This document shows positions 43,033 through 56,439 of a DNA stretch of 64,000 nucleotides, in pieces. How positions within the stretch are numbered: position 1 is the stretch's first letter; every line of letters begins with the position of its first letter. The notes beneath the pieces were generated by a model, which was not told the DNA's origin, searched no databases, and saw only the letters and a program-made list of their open reading frames with translations. The DNA is taken from positions 106,322,778 to 106,386,777 of the forward strand of contig JAVHZZ010000010.1 in assembly GCA_036250195.1 (NCBI GenBank), given 5' to 3'. The position numbers and the translations under genes were made by a program. This DNA is from Mixophyes australis. Its lineage: Eukaryota > Chordata > Amphibia > Anura > Limnodynastidae.

Positions 43033-46000
43033 AATTTGTCTATAGGGTTTTAAAAAATGGTACATTGAAATTCGGGGTGACAGCTGAAAAAGAAAATAGT
43101 TGTACCCTTGGTCATTGGAGAATATATTTTTTTTTTTTCGACTGAAAACAAATTTGTTAAATGTAACAACTGTTTTTATACAATAAATAAATAAAAAAAA
43201 GTGTAAAGCACAATCTAGTATTAAGCCCCCTGTGGCGCTCTAACATGGATGAGTCATTGGGGAGAAGTGCCAGTTTTGGCAGAACTGGAGGGTGTAGCTC
43301 TGCTTGGGTGAATTGATTGTGCTGTACAGGTTCCAGGTTCACTGGTGCAACTGGGTTGTCAACTTTCATTGCTGCAGCTATTGAGATACGTAAATGCCAA
43401 ATATAATTCCATGTAACTTGAGGTACTGCCGTGAAGTTTGGGTTAAAAGACTGACTGAAGGGAACATGGCTCATATTGTATTGTCATTCCGTAGTGGTAT
43501 TACCCTTGTTCTGTTCACACCATGCAATGTGCTCATTCAGTGTTCTATTTCATTCTGTATATTTTCTTCCTGACAGAGCTTAATTAGTGTAGGAGACTGC
43601 TTTATATATTTCCGAAGACATGGTTTATCACCCTTCTACAGTTATGTACTTATAACAAGCCATGTGCTAGTGTTTTCTCTGACTTGGCACAAATGGAATA
43701 ATTAATGCCTATGTTAATTTATCTGTGTAATGATCGTCTTAAGATATGGTAAATAAAGGGCAAAGAGACATTTATTTAAAGTGATCCTTCCAACAGCTTA
43801 TGCGTGTCTCTTAGTACAAGTGATGTACTCCGTTTGTGTTTCAGACCTTACCGTAAAGCAATGCCTTACCTATACAGTGCTCCTTCGTCTGCGCTTCAGA
43901 AGAAATTGGTCATCCTTCATTGAAGACCCGATGGGCAGAACTGGGCACTGAGATTTGTCTTCAAAGTCCCAGTGCCACTAGTTATCCCCACTTTACAGGT
44001 GCAGTGGCGGGCACTGCTTTGTGAAAGCTCCTCAAATCCGTGCATGTCTTTTTACACGGGTGGTTCACTATTGGACAACACCCATTTTTTTTTCTTTTTT
44101 TAAACGCCTCCCCACCCACCACCACTCTATATCTGGCTCTGTTAAGGAGGACTAGATGAATTGAATCCTCTTGTGCTGTAAGTTTACAGCATAGTACGGT
44201 TTGCATCTTAGGACAAGGGGGAGGACACTCCTCTATATGACACTTGGGGGGACAGGGGTGAATAAGGGGTTGGAATTGTCCAAAAATCTTTGTTTGTCCC
44301 CAAGTGATTTATAATAGACGTACCCGAGAAGTATTGTAGTTCAGATCCCTGACGTGTTCTGTTGTCTAGCGGAACACTGAGGGATGTCAGACACAGATGG
44401 TGCGTTCATGGTACCTGTTTACTCAGACACCATTGACTCTCAAAGATGCCATGTCTTTTTCTGTTTTCCACATCTGTTATATATGTGTTAAGTTTGGAAT
44501 ACATGTGAGCACAGCTAATACATGTTTAAACAGAGCAAATAACTAAATGGTTCCTGTGTTCACCATATTGCTAAATAAGCCTTGATGGATACTAATTAAA
44601 GGATGGTCAACTTGGCTGAGAAATGATTTTGTATTATGATAATATATTAGAGAATGGACTACTCCCCAATAAATCTGGATCCTCCCATCCTCCTGCTGGG
44701 ATTACTTTGTGTATAAACATAGCAAAATAGTTTCAGTAGGGCGGTTTGTTTTACATTCTGCATTGCATTACTTTATATTGTAGTTACTCTGTGGCGCTTT
44801 TATGCATATGTGATCATAATAATCAATGATTGTAGGTATATGAAATATAGTTAGCATTCACCTGTACTATAACCAGTTACTACAATTGTAACTTAAAACA
44901 ATTTTGATTTAGAAAAATGTGTGATCATACAAACAAATGTTTTCACCTATCATAAGTACAATATTATACTGTTTATCTTCTTATTTGTAATATTCTAATG
45001 TTTCCACATCTATATAGAACAGCGCTGAGACTACAAATCGTGACCCTTTACTTTTTAATTGTCCGTTATGACTCTTAGCTTCAGCCTTTAACCAGCGTCA
45101 GGATTTAGCCGTATTTAAGGTATTGGGGTTAAGGATCAGGCTACTTGAATTTCTGCAGACATTATTTTAATGATTGTTAAATGTTAATTCAAGAGAGCCA
45201 CATCTACTTGTAAGTAGGAAATTATCATTTTATAACATATTATATAGAATGGGTATTTAAAAAGCAAATAAGAACACAATTTTAAAATTTAATATTTATC
45301 AATGGTTGTATATTACAGAGTTCGATTTTATACATGGACTAACGAGTGTTTATGTGTAACTAAATATGTCTACTATATACTCACTCCTTTGCAACAGGTT
45401 GCTATGTTAGGAGGTCAGAGCTTCTCTGACTAAACAGACAGAGACTGACTGACAGTTTGGCAGCCTTGATTGTTAGAAATACACAGTGTAGATTGGTTGA
45501 TTCATACACAGATGCAGGGTAGGGCCAACGATGTCTCGGCAACACAGTCACCGCTCTCTGATCTTTATAAGATCCCATCAAGACACTATCCTGTAGATGT
45601 TGGAGGAATTGCAGCTGTCTGCAATGGAGGGGGGAGACAATACTTTACTTTCTTTTAACAGAGTTGCAGTGATTTGTCAATGTAACACTGAACAGTGTAT
45701 TTTACCTCCATGGTTCACATTTTAGTAGTTCTTTAACTGTGTCAGTGCCAGATTTTCTGCATTTTCCATTTCATTGGATTTCTTAATGTAACACTCCTGA
45801 GTGGGATATTGCAGATATGTTGTGAGTTCAGTGTCTCCATCCAAGTCTTCTATGCTGCACTCTGTGGGGATGTAGGTAGCTTGTCTTACTACAAGGTGAG
45901 TTGAGAGACCACCTTGATCTTGAATCCACACAGACCTCTCGGAGATAACGCAACACATCATATATGTTAAAACCACCTGGGTACGTTTATTAAATGTGAG

Positions 46001-48574
46001 TGGTGATTGCAAAATGGATTTGGAACATACAAAATGCAATCATGGTTTGAATGCAACTTGTCAATACCTCCCTGCTATTAGACACTTCTCACTACACAGA
46101 ATGCATACATCTGCAGTGCTACTACTCTGACAGACAACACTCCACACCCAAACTAAACCTGGTTGCCTATCAGGACTGACCACTCTTTTGATAGAACTAA
46201 ATTAGACAAAAAGCAATGAGCAAATAGAAAAGAATTGATTTAGCACAACCCTTAAAGATGAGAATAATAGATCACTTGAACAACAAGAGAGCTCAGACAG
46301 CACATAAACCGCCCCTACACATGCAATAAACTTTTATAAATAATCAACAGCACCACACTTTCAACTGCAACAACTCACTCACTCAAGCTATCTAAAGTAA
46401 ATAATACATTTACATTTATACATTTTACATTTACATTTATTGGGTACCATTGGTGCATTTGTTGAATAACCCGGGTTATATTTAAATGTCTCTGGTGTAT
46501 ATCTCTGTAGTGATTATCTTCCACAATTCTCCATATTTAGTCAGGCAAGTTGCCTGCAGTTATTGCAGCATGTATTGTCAGTTTAAGGGTGCGTGCTCAC
46601 GAACACCGCGTTCTGCCTCCGCTTAATCAGCATTACGTTCAGCAAAGAATCCAGCTCAAATTAAACTTTATTAAAGGGATTGTAAGTTCTCATGGTGATT
46701 GCATCCACGGGTCACTCGGAACAACACAGGTGAATGCTCCGCAGAACATAGACGAGAAAAAATACTGCAGGCTGCGTCCATGTTTGGTTGAATATTCACC
46801 CTGTGATACTCAATGTGGCTGTGTGAATGGCCATAGCAATCAACATGGGGATCTATAGTTAATTCCTGTTTTCAGCTCTTTTCTTTTCCATTCAACGCAA
46901 GTTGAACCAAACGCAGCTCAAGTGAAGGGGCAACACAGACTGCACTTCTGTGTGCGCTGTCCCTGAAAGGTGTGTGATGGCCTAGTATTTGGATGCATAC
47001 CAGGATGCAGCTAGAACCAAAGCTACTGCTACAAGTTTTAGTAGAATAATGGGCCTTGGAACCACAAGGCAGGAACTGGACTTTGCAACTACTGAGGAAA
47101 AATGACATTCTACTGTCAGGCTACTGAGTTATATTTGTAAGTTTATAACTAGTGTGTTGCAGAATTTGTTTGGGATAGAGATGATTTTGGTGGGTGTAAC
47201 TATCTGTGGAAGAGAACTGGGGACTGGTGGTGCGCCTCTTTAAAGATTTTGCTATGTGGCTCCGTACTCTAGTTATACCTTAACGCTTCAGACCTAGATT
47301 TGTGGTAAGTCCACAGAGGCCGGAGCCTGGGGTGTCAGAAATGAAGGGCTGGTAGGCTGGGTTTGGATTCTTATTGGGGGGGGGGGGGGGGGGGTGATGC
47401 CTTCTGCTAACATAACACAATTTAAGAAATATTAACTTGCAGCCAGATTACAATTGTTTTTTTATTCACATGGTCTATGGAATATGATTGTGTTGGACGA
47501 TGGAGCTCTGTGAAAAAATATTAGCACTTATTGTTTTTTTATAACTTCACAAAGGCCATTCACCTAAACCTGCTCCTCTTAACAGTTTAACACTGACATA
47601 AATTGTCTTTTTTTCTGAACAAGTATTCATGATGCCTGGTGCATAGATTACATTGGGGTCAGGTAGGTTTTATCTGCTCAGCTGAATATGGAGAAAAATG
47701 AATCATGCAGAATGTAACCAGTGTCCATAATGTGGTAAATCCTAATAAAATATCATAAACTGCCAAAAAACATATGTGCTATGTTCTACATACTGTATAT
47801 TATTATTATCCTCTGGAAATTTTACAGGAACTGTATGTGATGATCTAAATAAGAGTGACACTCCTAGCGGACTTTCCTTTCCTTCCCACGACCTCTGACT
47901 ACATGCTGTGTGATTTCAAGCAAGTCACTGAATCAGCCCAGTGCTCTTGGCTTGTAGTAGAGAAACTCATTTATCAGAGATCATTTATCATAGCCTGTGT
48001 ATGTCCACCAGGAAAAATAGTTCAACTCATGCCAAGTACAACTCTCCTTTCTCAGTTCTATCAAATTATTTGCTTTGAGTCCTAACAAGCCTCCACCATA
48101 TCCATTTCATGTCTAATGAGTTAATGGTTATACATAAATTCTTTCCTTTCATTAGAACATTACTTACACGGTTTTGTATGAATAAGCTGAACAACCTACC
48201 TTAAACTATTTCAGCATAACGTTAACTCATTAAGAGCAAAGTGCTACCTAGTGTGGAGTCTAGTTGTTACTGCAGCCGTATTTTACGTACAGAAATGAGA
48301 GCAAGACACTGAGGAGGAAATGGAAAAATTACTCTGAAGGTGGAAAGTTTCAATGATGGGTAGAGATTAATTGTTACTATATTTTATTTTCTATATGGCA
48401 CGCATGTATTACAGTGTCATATACAGTATTACATCGGGTAGAAGTCTATATACTGACATGCTCCTTTTGATAGAAATGCCCATTTAAGAAAAGGAGTTTT
48501 GTGCTACATAAACAAATGTTATGTGACCACTGCTTTTACAATATTTAGCTAGTTGCTGCTCAGGGGAGGAGCTA
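43033..48574. other. Long AT-rich spacer, no gene recognised
   Basis: Simple repeats include a poly(T) at 44088-44101, an (ACATTT)n stretch at 46406-46440 and a 19-base G run at 47376-47394. Minus-strand frame 46039-45722 (105 codons) has an acidic IEDLDGDTEL segment but no domain I recognise. No transposon ends were found. Confidence 0.4.
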
Positions 48575-48892
48575 CATCATCATCATTTGTATAGCGCCAC
48601 TGATTCCGCAGCGCTGTACAGAGAACTCGCTCACATTAGTCCCTGTCCCATTGGAGCTTACAGTCTAAATTCCCTAACATAGACACACACAGACAGATAG
48701 ACACAGAGACTAGGGTCAATTTTGATAGCAGCCAATTAACCTACTAGTATGTTTTTGGAGTGTGGGAGGAAACCCACGCAAACACAGGGAGAACATACAA
48801 ACGCCACACAGATAAGGCCATGGTCAGGAATCGAACTCATGACACCAGTGCTGTGAGGCAGAAGTGCTAACCACTGAGCCACCGTGCCGCCC
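48575..48892 (-). mobile_element. V-SINE-like SINE, near full length
   Basis: The minus-strand head GGGCGGCACGGTGGCTCAGT has A box TGGCTCAGTGG and B-box-like GAGTTCGATTCC, closer to the RNA polymerase III consensus than the 38914 copy. The central block is shortened (the CCGGGTGCTCCGG part is absent) and the tail ends in ATGATGATG. Youngest-looking of the SINEs here. Confidence 0.9.
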
Positions 48893-51800
48893 ATCTCTCA
48901 AGTCGGCCTTTGGTTAGGAGTGGCATCTCCCAGGACCTTTAATGTGGGAGGAGAATCCACTGTTTATGAAGTATCCACCCAATCCATAGAAACCCCAGAT
49001 CAACTCTAAATTCTAAAAAATGTTTTAAAATTAAAAAGAGGTGAAATAAGGATTTTGTTTGGCCAAATCCTGTTGCAAGAATTCCAAATAAAAACCTTTT
49101 AGGTTTCTGTTAAAATCCTGCATGAATTCTGAATTTGGTTGACTATTGTTTCACATGGATGAATAGTAACCAGTTATTACTTTTGTCTTTAGGAATTTAT
49201 GAAACAGTTTCACTCTAAAATTACTTAATGGGTCATTACAGCAATTTAGGAATGAATTACTGTGTCTTAAGCTGTGAGCTAATGTTAAATTCATCTTTAG
49301 GCACCAAATCTGCTGAGAAGTAATTTCTGTCACAAACTAGTCATGTACAAGCCCTAAGGGCCTGTAGCTCTTCTAGGATCTTTGTAGAAGCGAACTAGTT
49401 GTAATGTCAGACCCGAGTGAACTAGTGTAAGTAATGGTTATGAAGTAATAATGCACACGTCAGAGTATATTTCAGTGTTTATGAGTAATGACCTCCACTC
49501 GGTCCTCTCTTCAACCCGGTGGGACCGTTGAAAGATAAATGTGAATGAAGGTGGATTTGCCCTTTATGCATAGTAAGTAATAATGGTCCTATGGTACCAT
49601 ACTTACTGTAACATGCACTTGTGCTTAAAGGAAATTATAGTATAGTCTACTTTTAAACACTGCGTATAGATGAGAAAGGGTGTCACTGTTTCCTAGACAG
49701 AGAAGGAGTTCTGAGCCGTCTCTAAATGGGCGAGTTGCCCTTCCCATGTTCCTTTTAGCTTTTCTCGAAGACTCCCTTTACTGAACTGATAAACCAAATT
49801 TTTATGTGGTTTATATTTGTATCTTCCTATTCAGAAGTTTTTTCTGTAAATGGAGACTTCCCATACCGGTAGCATCTTTATCTTGCAAATCACTTGGACT
49901 ATCACATGTCAGTCTTCATATCCCCTTGTCATTTTTTTTTTAATTTACAGTATATATTGGGCTGGGTTCAATTAATCAACAAGTCGGAGCAGGTGAATCG
50001 TGTCATAGAATGGAAATGAATATGGGTGTTAGCATGATGCATATTCTGTCAGACCTAAAGGTTATGTTTATATCTGCCGAAGTTTATTTCCTTATTCCTG
50101 TATATGTAAATAGAAAATAAATATTGTAGCTAGATCATGGACCCCAAAATATTGTCAAATTTTATATTCACATGAGACTTGTGTTGTGGTTGTTTTTGTA
50201 CAGTAAATCTTTCTGCTCCTTACTATGAAAGTGCAAATGTTCAGTAACCTATACAAACAAAATGATACCTTTCCTGTCATTGCCTAATGCTGGCCACATA
50301 TTTGTTCCAATATTTCAGATTGCGCGGTCCCAAAACGCCTTACATGCCTGATACTTATCAATCAGATTGTTGTCGAACATGTTGGTAAATGCGAACGGCA
50401 GGTGACTGCATTTAAAGGAGCCAGTGACGCCAGTAGAGATCCTCTTGCTCAGCCTGAGTGCTGAATGGCTGATTCTCATCCAATTTTGCCATTGAGGTGT
50501 GTGGGTGGCATAACTTACACTATATTGATCAAAGCTGATTGGTTGCTATTAGTACTGCACCATTTCAGTTTGTCAGTGAACAACTCTCTATGTTCTTTAT
50601 GGTGATATCACCTGTAAGACATATATGCAGGAGTTTCAGGGGCCAACAATCTGCTTTATTTGAAAGCCACAAATTCACAAAGTGGACCACAATGAATAGT
50701 TATTATTCTACTTTGTGACACTAGAGCAAATTAACATGTCTGTTAGGGATAATGTTTGTTCCACTGGTCACAAAATACAGCATATACTATGGTTTGGGTT
50801 TGCTTTGTTTTGAGGGTTTATGAATCCCAAAAATTAACTGCATTTATCCAAACACGTTTACAGCTTCCTTTTAGTACGACATACTTTAAAAACATGCTAT
50901 AAATGAAATTATAAGAAATAGAGGTGTTGGAATAATTTGAACCTATTCAAATTTTTATCAAATTTGGCTTGTTTAAGGTCCTCTAACTTGTTTGCGGTAA
51001 CTTTGGCCAGTTCAGTCTAGTCCGACTGCCGTGTCACCCCTGCCCTCAACCAGGAACGTAAACACGAGGTTCACAATTTAATTGTGAGCTATAAATTTAT
51101 GTCTTCAAACTTAATTGGCTACATAGTATTTTTAACAGATTTAGAATTTGAAGAGCGAGCATTGCTGGAGTTGGTTTGAGTGGTAAGTTTGTCATCTGCA
51201 CGTAAAAACACTACAAATGCTGTACAGTGTACCTTGTAAGTTCCAATTTGATCACTTTGCTCAAATTGTGTATTTTAGAGGCAGTGCGACAAACCTGTTC
51301 AAGAAACAATTTGAGCATCTCTAGAGGGTGTCTTACAATCTTAGAATCCAATTAATATAAATGAATAGACATTTAAAAGAAAGTGTGAATGATGAAGTAT
51401 AAAATCTGAGAGCTCCGATTTATACTGTAAGATCACAAAGGCTTAAAAAGATTTGTGCTGCAAAATGTCTTTTGTAGATTCATATTTTGGAAGGAAAATT
51501 ATGTTATATTCACTAATTAAGTGGAATGTATAGCTATTTTTAAACTTGACTGGGACTGCAATAAGCCTATTGATGCCAATAGCATTTAATAGGAGAATAT
51601 AATTCATGCTCCAGTTGCTTATAGACAGTCTATAGAATTACGGTGCATAGTCATGGAGATGTCATGTAAATATATTTTACACATGTTTGAATTAAATCAT
51701 AGCGATTGAGCGCCTCTTAAGTTCAAGATGTATGGAATAACACACTGTGACAATACCGGGGCACCTACAGAATATCAACCAGCAGAGATTGTACCCTGAG

Positions 51801-53254
51801 TTAATCTGTGACTACTCACCATTTGTCAGAATGTACTGGGTCACCTTCCAACCCATTTCTCACCCTAATACCTGGATGTGGATTTATTTTCACAACCAGA
51901 CAGATATCTGATTAAATAATATTTATCTTTATTAAGACCATCACAGAAGAGATATTGCACTTTTATGAAAGGGTTCCTTTGAAATACTGCACTACAACAT
52001 ACATTATAATTATCAGCCTCCATAAACCAATCCCTGGCGTATACCACTTTTGTACAGTTTTATGGAATCGGCCTTTCAGTTCAACAGAAGTTGTAATTCC
52101 AAGCCGGTCCAGTGTTCTCCCCACCATCTACCAACTATTTCCCTGGTGCGCCACCTGGCTCCTGGAGCCCAACAGAGTCCTATTATAACAGGATAAACTC
52201 TTGTTTTTTCTATTAGAACAGGCACTATGTGAGCACTACAGCCAGCGGTGTGTGTTAGACCACTGACCACCAGTCTGACCAGTCCTGGCAGGTGTGGGCA
52301 ATAACCTTCGAACATTTTCAGTATTATTGCAAAGTATGTCAACTGCCCCCACCCGGTTACTTCTTAATGCCACATGGCTGACAACAGTTTCTTGGGATAA
52401 CACTGCAGTTTTTGCATCAAGTCCTCCTGATCTTCAGTACTGCAGGTTTTTCAATTCTCTCTCTGGTCTCTTTATATTTAGTCACAGTCATAGCTTCTGG
52501 GTGCAGAAAGGGAGCTATTATTTCTGGCTACATAATTTTTTTGCCTTTATCTCCCAGGGGCACACAGTTTGCCCTTCTCTCAGACAACACAATCGCTCTC
52601 CACAAAAGGGAATAGTCACTGCTGATGAAGTTAGCTGTGGTAACCTCGCTGAATTATCCCATTGCAGTCTTTCCGTGAGATCCAGAGATTCCGTCTCACT
52701 TGCTCACCTTGCTGGCCATCTGAATGCTTTGTACTGGCAAGAACCTGGGCTTATTTGGAAAAAGGGATTTTCTTTAGGCAGTCCTAGGTTAATGCAGAGT
52801 GGCTACAATTCTTTCAAAAAGTATTTTACAATGAAACTTACAGGGGATACACTCTTAACAACAACATCACAATTCTGTTACTCAGCAAGTGGGCATTGTC
52901 TCTGGTTACTGAAGATAGGGGGTATTAACATTTATTGGAAACACCTAGTACACACCTCTTCTTTCACATGAGGACACTTTGGGGAATACGGGTACCTAAG
53001 GACATTTCTCCTGTCTTTTGGGAAACGAGGTACCTGGAAGATGCCTGTTTCTCCACACACACCTCTTACTGTGAATATATCAATCTCCTCTGAAAGTGAA
53101 TCCCTAAAAGGAAGCATTGAGGGACACTGAGAAGATAAACTGCCCCAGTGAATTTCTTTTCTTCTTCTCCTCCTTACCTCATTACATCTGCTTGATCCCA
53201 CCTGCACATTTTGACCAGAGGCGCATAGACAAATGAAAAGCTACCAGACACAAG
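48893..53254. other. AT-rich spacer with one unusually long frame
   Basis: The plus-strand frame with ATG at 52336 runs 211 codons to 52971. It has no motif I recognise and reads like unselected sequence. The surrounding 52070-52970 could be non-coding part of a retroelement. Nothing else was seen. Confidence 0.4.
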
Positions 53255-53648
53255 ACTGTCTTCAAACCTTCAAGCGTTCTCTGAAAACCTACCTCTTCAG
53301 TCAAGCTTATAATATTCCTCAACTACCCCCTTAACTTCCCTAGTTTACCATTTTACTACCCTTTAAACAGTTCACACAAGACTTCACCCTCTGAGCCCCT
53401 GACCAACATTGCTTTGTGACTGAATTATATGGCCAACTAGACTGGACCAATATGCTATTTGTGGAACTCGACCTCATGTATCAGACTCCCATTGTACTAT
53501 AGATTGTAAGCTTACGAGCAGGGCCTCTTACCTTTCTGTCAGTCTGTATTACACAGTATTGTATTATTACTATGTTTGTTCCCAATTGTAAAGCGCTACA
53601 GGATTTGCTGGCGCTATAGAAATAATTGTTTATGATGATGATGATGAC
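53255..53648 (+). mobile_element. LINE 3' end sharing its tail with the V-SINEs
   Basis: QTFKRSLKTYLFSQAY (from 53258) resembles the C-terminal end of LINE reverse transcriptase ORFs. The 3' part has AGATTGTAAGCTTACGAGCA, TGTAAAGCGCTAC, GCTGGCGCTATAGAAATAA and an ATG repeat, matching the last ~130 bases of the SINEs at 38914 and 48575. The clade is not resolved (L2-like is possible, since V-SINEs use such partners). Confidence 0.7.
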
Positions 53649-56439
53649 AGCTGATTGGATGGTCACTATGTCTGATGCTGCCTGAACAATATTTGAAGTG
53701 ATATATGTACCTCTGTTCTAGTGTCTCAAGAACTAAAATCTTGAGTTTCAGGTTGTGGTCCCAGGTGAAGTACCCAAATATTGCTGCTACCGAGGGGAGG
53801 CAAAAGAGGGACGTGCTTATGGATGGAAAAGTTCTTTCTTTTTTCATCTTTGCTTTCTATGTTTTATTTTTTTCTATTTTATGAAGAAAATTTAAGCAAA
53901 AATTTTAAGCTGTAATCCTCCAAAGTGATCATTTAAAAAAAGAAACTGTATTATGCTGCCAGAAGTATGTTCCTTGTGTGTAGTTATACAATGCAAATAC
54001 ACTCAGCTGCAGAATCGCTTAATTAAATGGCTAAACATTGATAACTAATTGTTCTGCGTTATCTCTACCTTTGACTTAATGTAATTCCTGCTAATTAAAA
54101 ATAAATAATAGAGTGAAAACTCCACTCAGTTTGTTTTTATCTTCACATCCTGAAATTGATAAGATAATTTACAGATCATTGTTATTTAGTTCTGGGAAAT
54201 GTTTCTATATCAGGTTGGATCCTTAAGTATTGTGAATTGTGCAGGAGTAGCAGCATTAATCTTGGACTGTTTTACTTTTCTGATAAAGTAAACTTTTGTA
54301 AATTATAAGAATATTAGAAATCAAAGGGAGTTCCATGAGCATATAAAACCTTTGTGGCACGTGCTGAGAGTGACGAGCGCACCATAATAAAGGGTAAACC
54401 AGCCAGGGACCGCTTCTCATCTGGAAGAATGTCGGATGCACCAGTCTGCCAAGTGTCAGTTATATATATTTATTGCGCTGCATACTGTATTATACCTAGT
54501 AATACTACTGACAAGAGCTCTAATCACCCAGAGACTGTGACCTGGTGATGTTATCCATTTCCTCCAGACTGACGAGTACCAACATCTACATTTACAGATA
54601 CCGGGACATTGTGGGTTATCAGCAGGCTATTACCGCTGGAAGTGGTGGACAGTTCACAGTCCTCAACAACCCAAAAATACACGGGCAGGTTAAATCTGTG
54701 AGGGAGTGACCACTCTTCCTTATCGGGAGTAATTGGTCTATTTTTTGGGCACAAATTCAAACACTCTTGTGTCCCTTATCTCCCTCATTTAGGGAGCCAT
54801 CCACAGCTGAGGGGCTCAGACAGTCTAGGCACCGTACCCAAGTGTTAAATACACCTTTCTGTGATAAGCGCCACCAATTGAACCTGTTCAAAGTGTGGCT
54901 CCCCTTCCTACCTGGCACCCAACAGTGCGGGAACCCAACAGGTCTTAAAACCAGTAGCAGAGAGCATAGGTGACAGGACTAGCTGGGCATTTCGCTTCCT
55001 GCTGGACTGTCTGGAAGAAGAGATTGGAACTCCAAGGAGGAATCACCCTCTGGTTAAATCCCACTCCTCACAGATTGGTATGGGTGTAGAGTTAGCAGGA
55101 GACCCAATATCCTTTGTGGAACCAATACTGAGTCTATTTTACAAGTATTATTTACAGAAATATCTATGGACTAGGTATTTTGTGTGTGTTTATATGTATA
55201 TATGTGTGTGTATGTATGTATGTATGTATATATATATAATATATATATTTATTGCATGCACTTTCTTACAGTGACTGGTGCCTCCTGCCTGTGCACAGTG
55301 GAGAGGGGTCACCAGTGCTTCTCTGCACGTTTAGAACATTTTTGATCTAAATCACATAAGGGGAACTTCAGAAATGAAAACGTCAGAGAACTGAGAGCAC
55401 AGTTTGGCTGCAGGAGCCATAGCACAGAAGCTGGATTGTCAGAGGTCATTTGAGACAAATGTCAACAGTTTCACATAATATGAGCCAGGTATGGCGTATT
55501 ACCTGCACTGGTGACTCAAAGCACTAGCTATAAATACTCACAGCACAAATACAATTCTCAGATATGCACAGTGTAAACAAATGCAAATCATCCTCAATTC
55601 GTGAGATTTGCACTAGATGACTCGGTGTTTGTGCACTTAGATATGTCTGAATAAAGCTGATTGCAGAGTATGAAGGGGCAGCCTGGCAGTATTTAGTTTA
55701 AGTGATTATGGTGGTAATAAAGTGATTTGTTTCTATATATACAGACACAGTTATCTGCTATTTCTGACCATAGGCAATTACTACTTTGTGATATTCTTAC
55801 TAACTGACCCTGTAAAAGTTGCATCAGGCAACAAAATGTGGAGGGTAGCAAATATCAGATGGAAAATTAACAGTTTAAAATCTTTCTTAACTCTGATTTT
55901 TATAAATGTGGTCATTAATAAGCATAATGACACATGAGATGGTCTTTTAATGCTACACTCTTCCCCAGTGGATGTCCAACTGTTTTGAAAATTTACAATG
56001 GACTATGAACACAATATATGTTACATTTTGCTGTTCATGGTCCAACATCCATATATACCTGTACACGTTGGGGCCAGTTGTGCACAGGGATCAATGATAA
56101 GTGACCATATAAATTTGTGCTGCTCAACATGCAGCCATGATCTGTTTGTCTGTGGCGGTAGAAGCAAACTTGTAAAGGGTACTGGGGACATTGGAAAACA
56201 CATGAGAATGGGACCTGAAACAGAAGGTCTGGAAATGGTAACAAAGATTTGGGATTAAATTACTTTTTAGCACAATTATCCTGCCAGCCACGATTATTAT
56301 ATATGAGGCCTCCAGGAGGACCTGGCTTAAGCCTTGATAAGTGTGGGGGGAACTTTTTCTTGCACATTGTTTCATAGGAAGAGTTAATGTAAGTTCCAGG
56401 GCAGTTGACCTTCTGCATTGCCTCCTAAGGTTCAAGCTA
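53649..56439. other. Spacer, no gene recognised
   Basis: A GTAT/TA-rich microsatellite lies at 55196-55252. The moderately GC-rich stretch 54340-55080 has no repeat ends or conserved frames that I can identify. Confidence 0.4.

Noticed and set aside
38914..48892. tRNA genes, from A- and B-box-like motifs
   Set aside because: The boxes belong to SINE heads; no cloverleaf or anticodon arm can be drawn.
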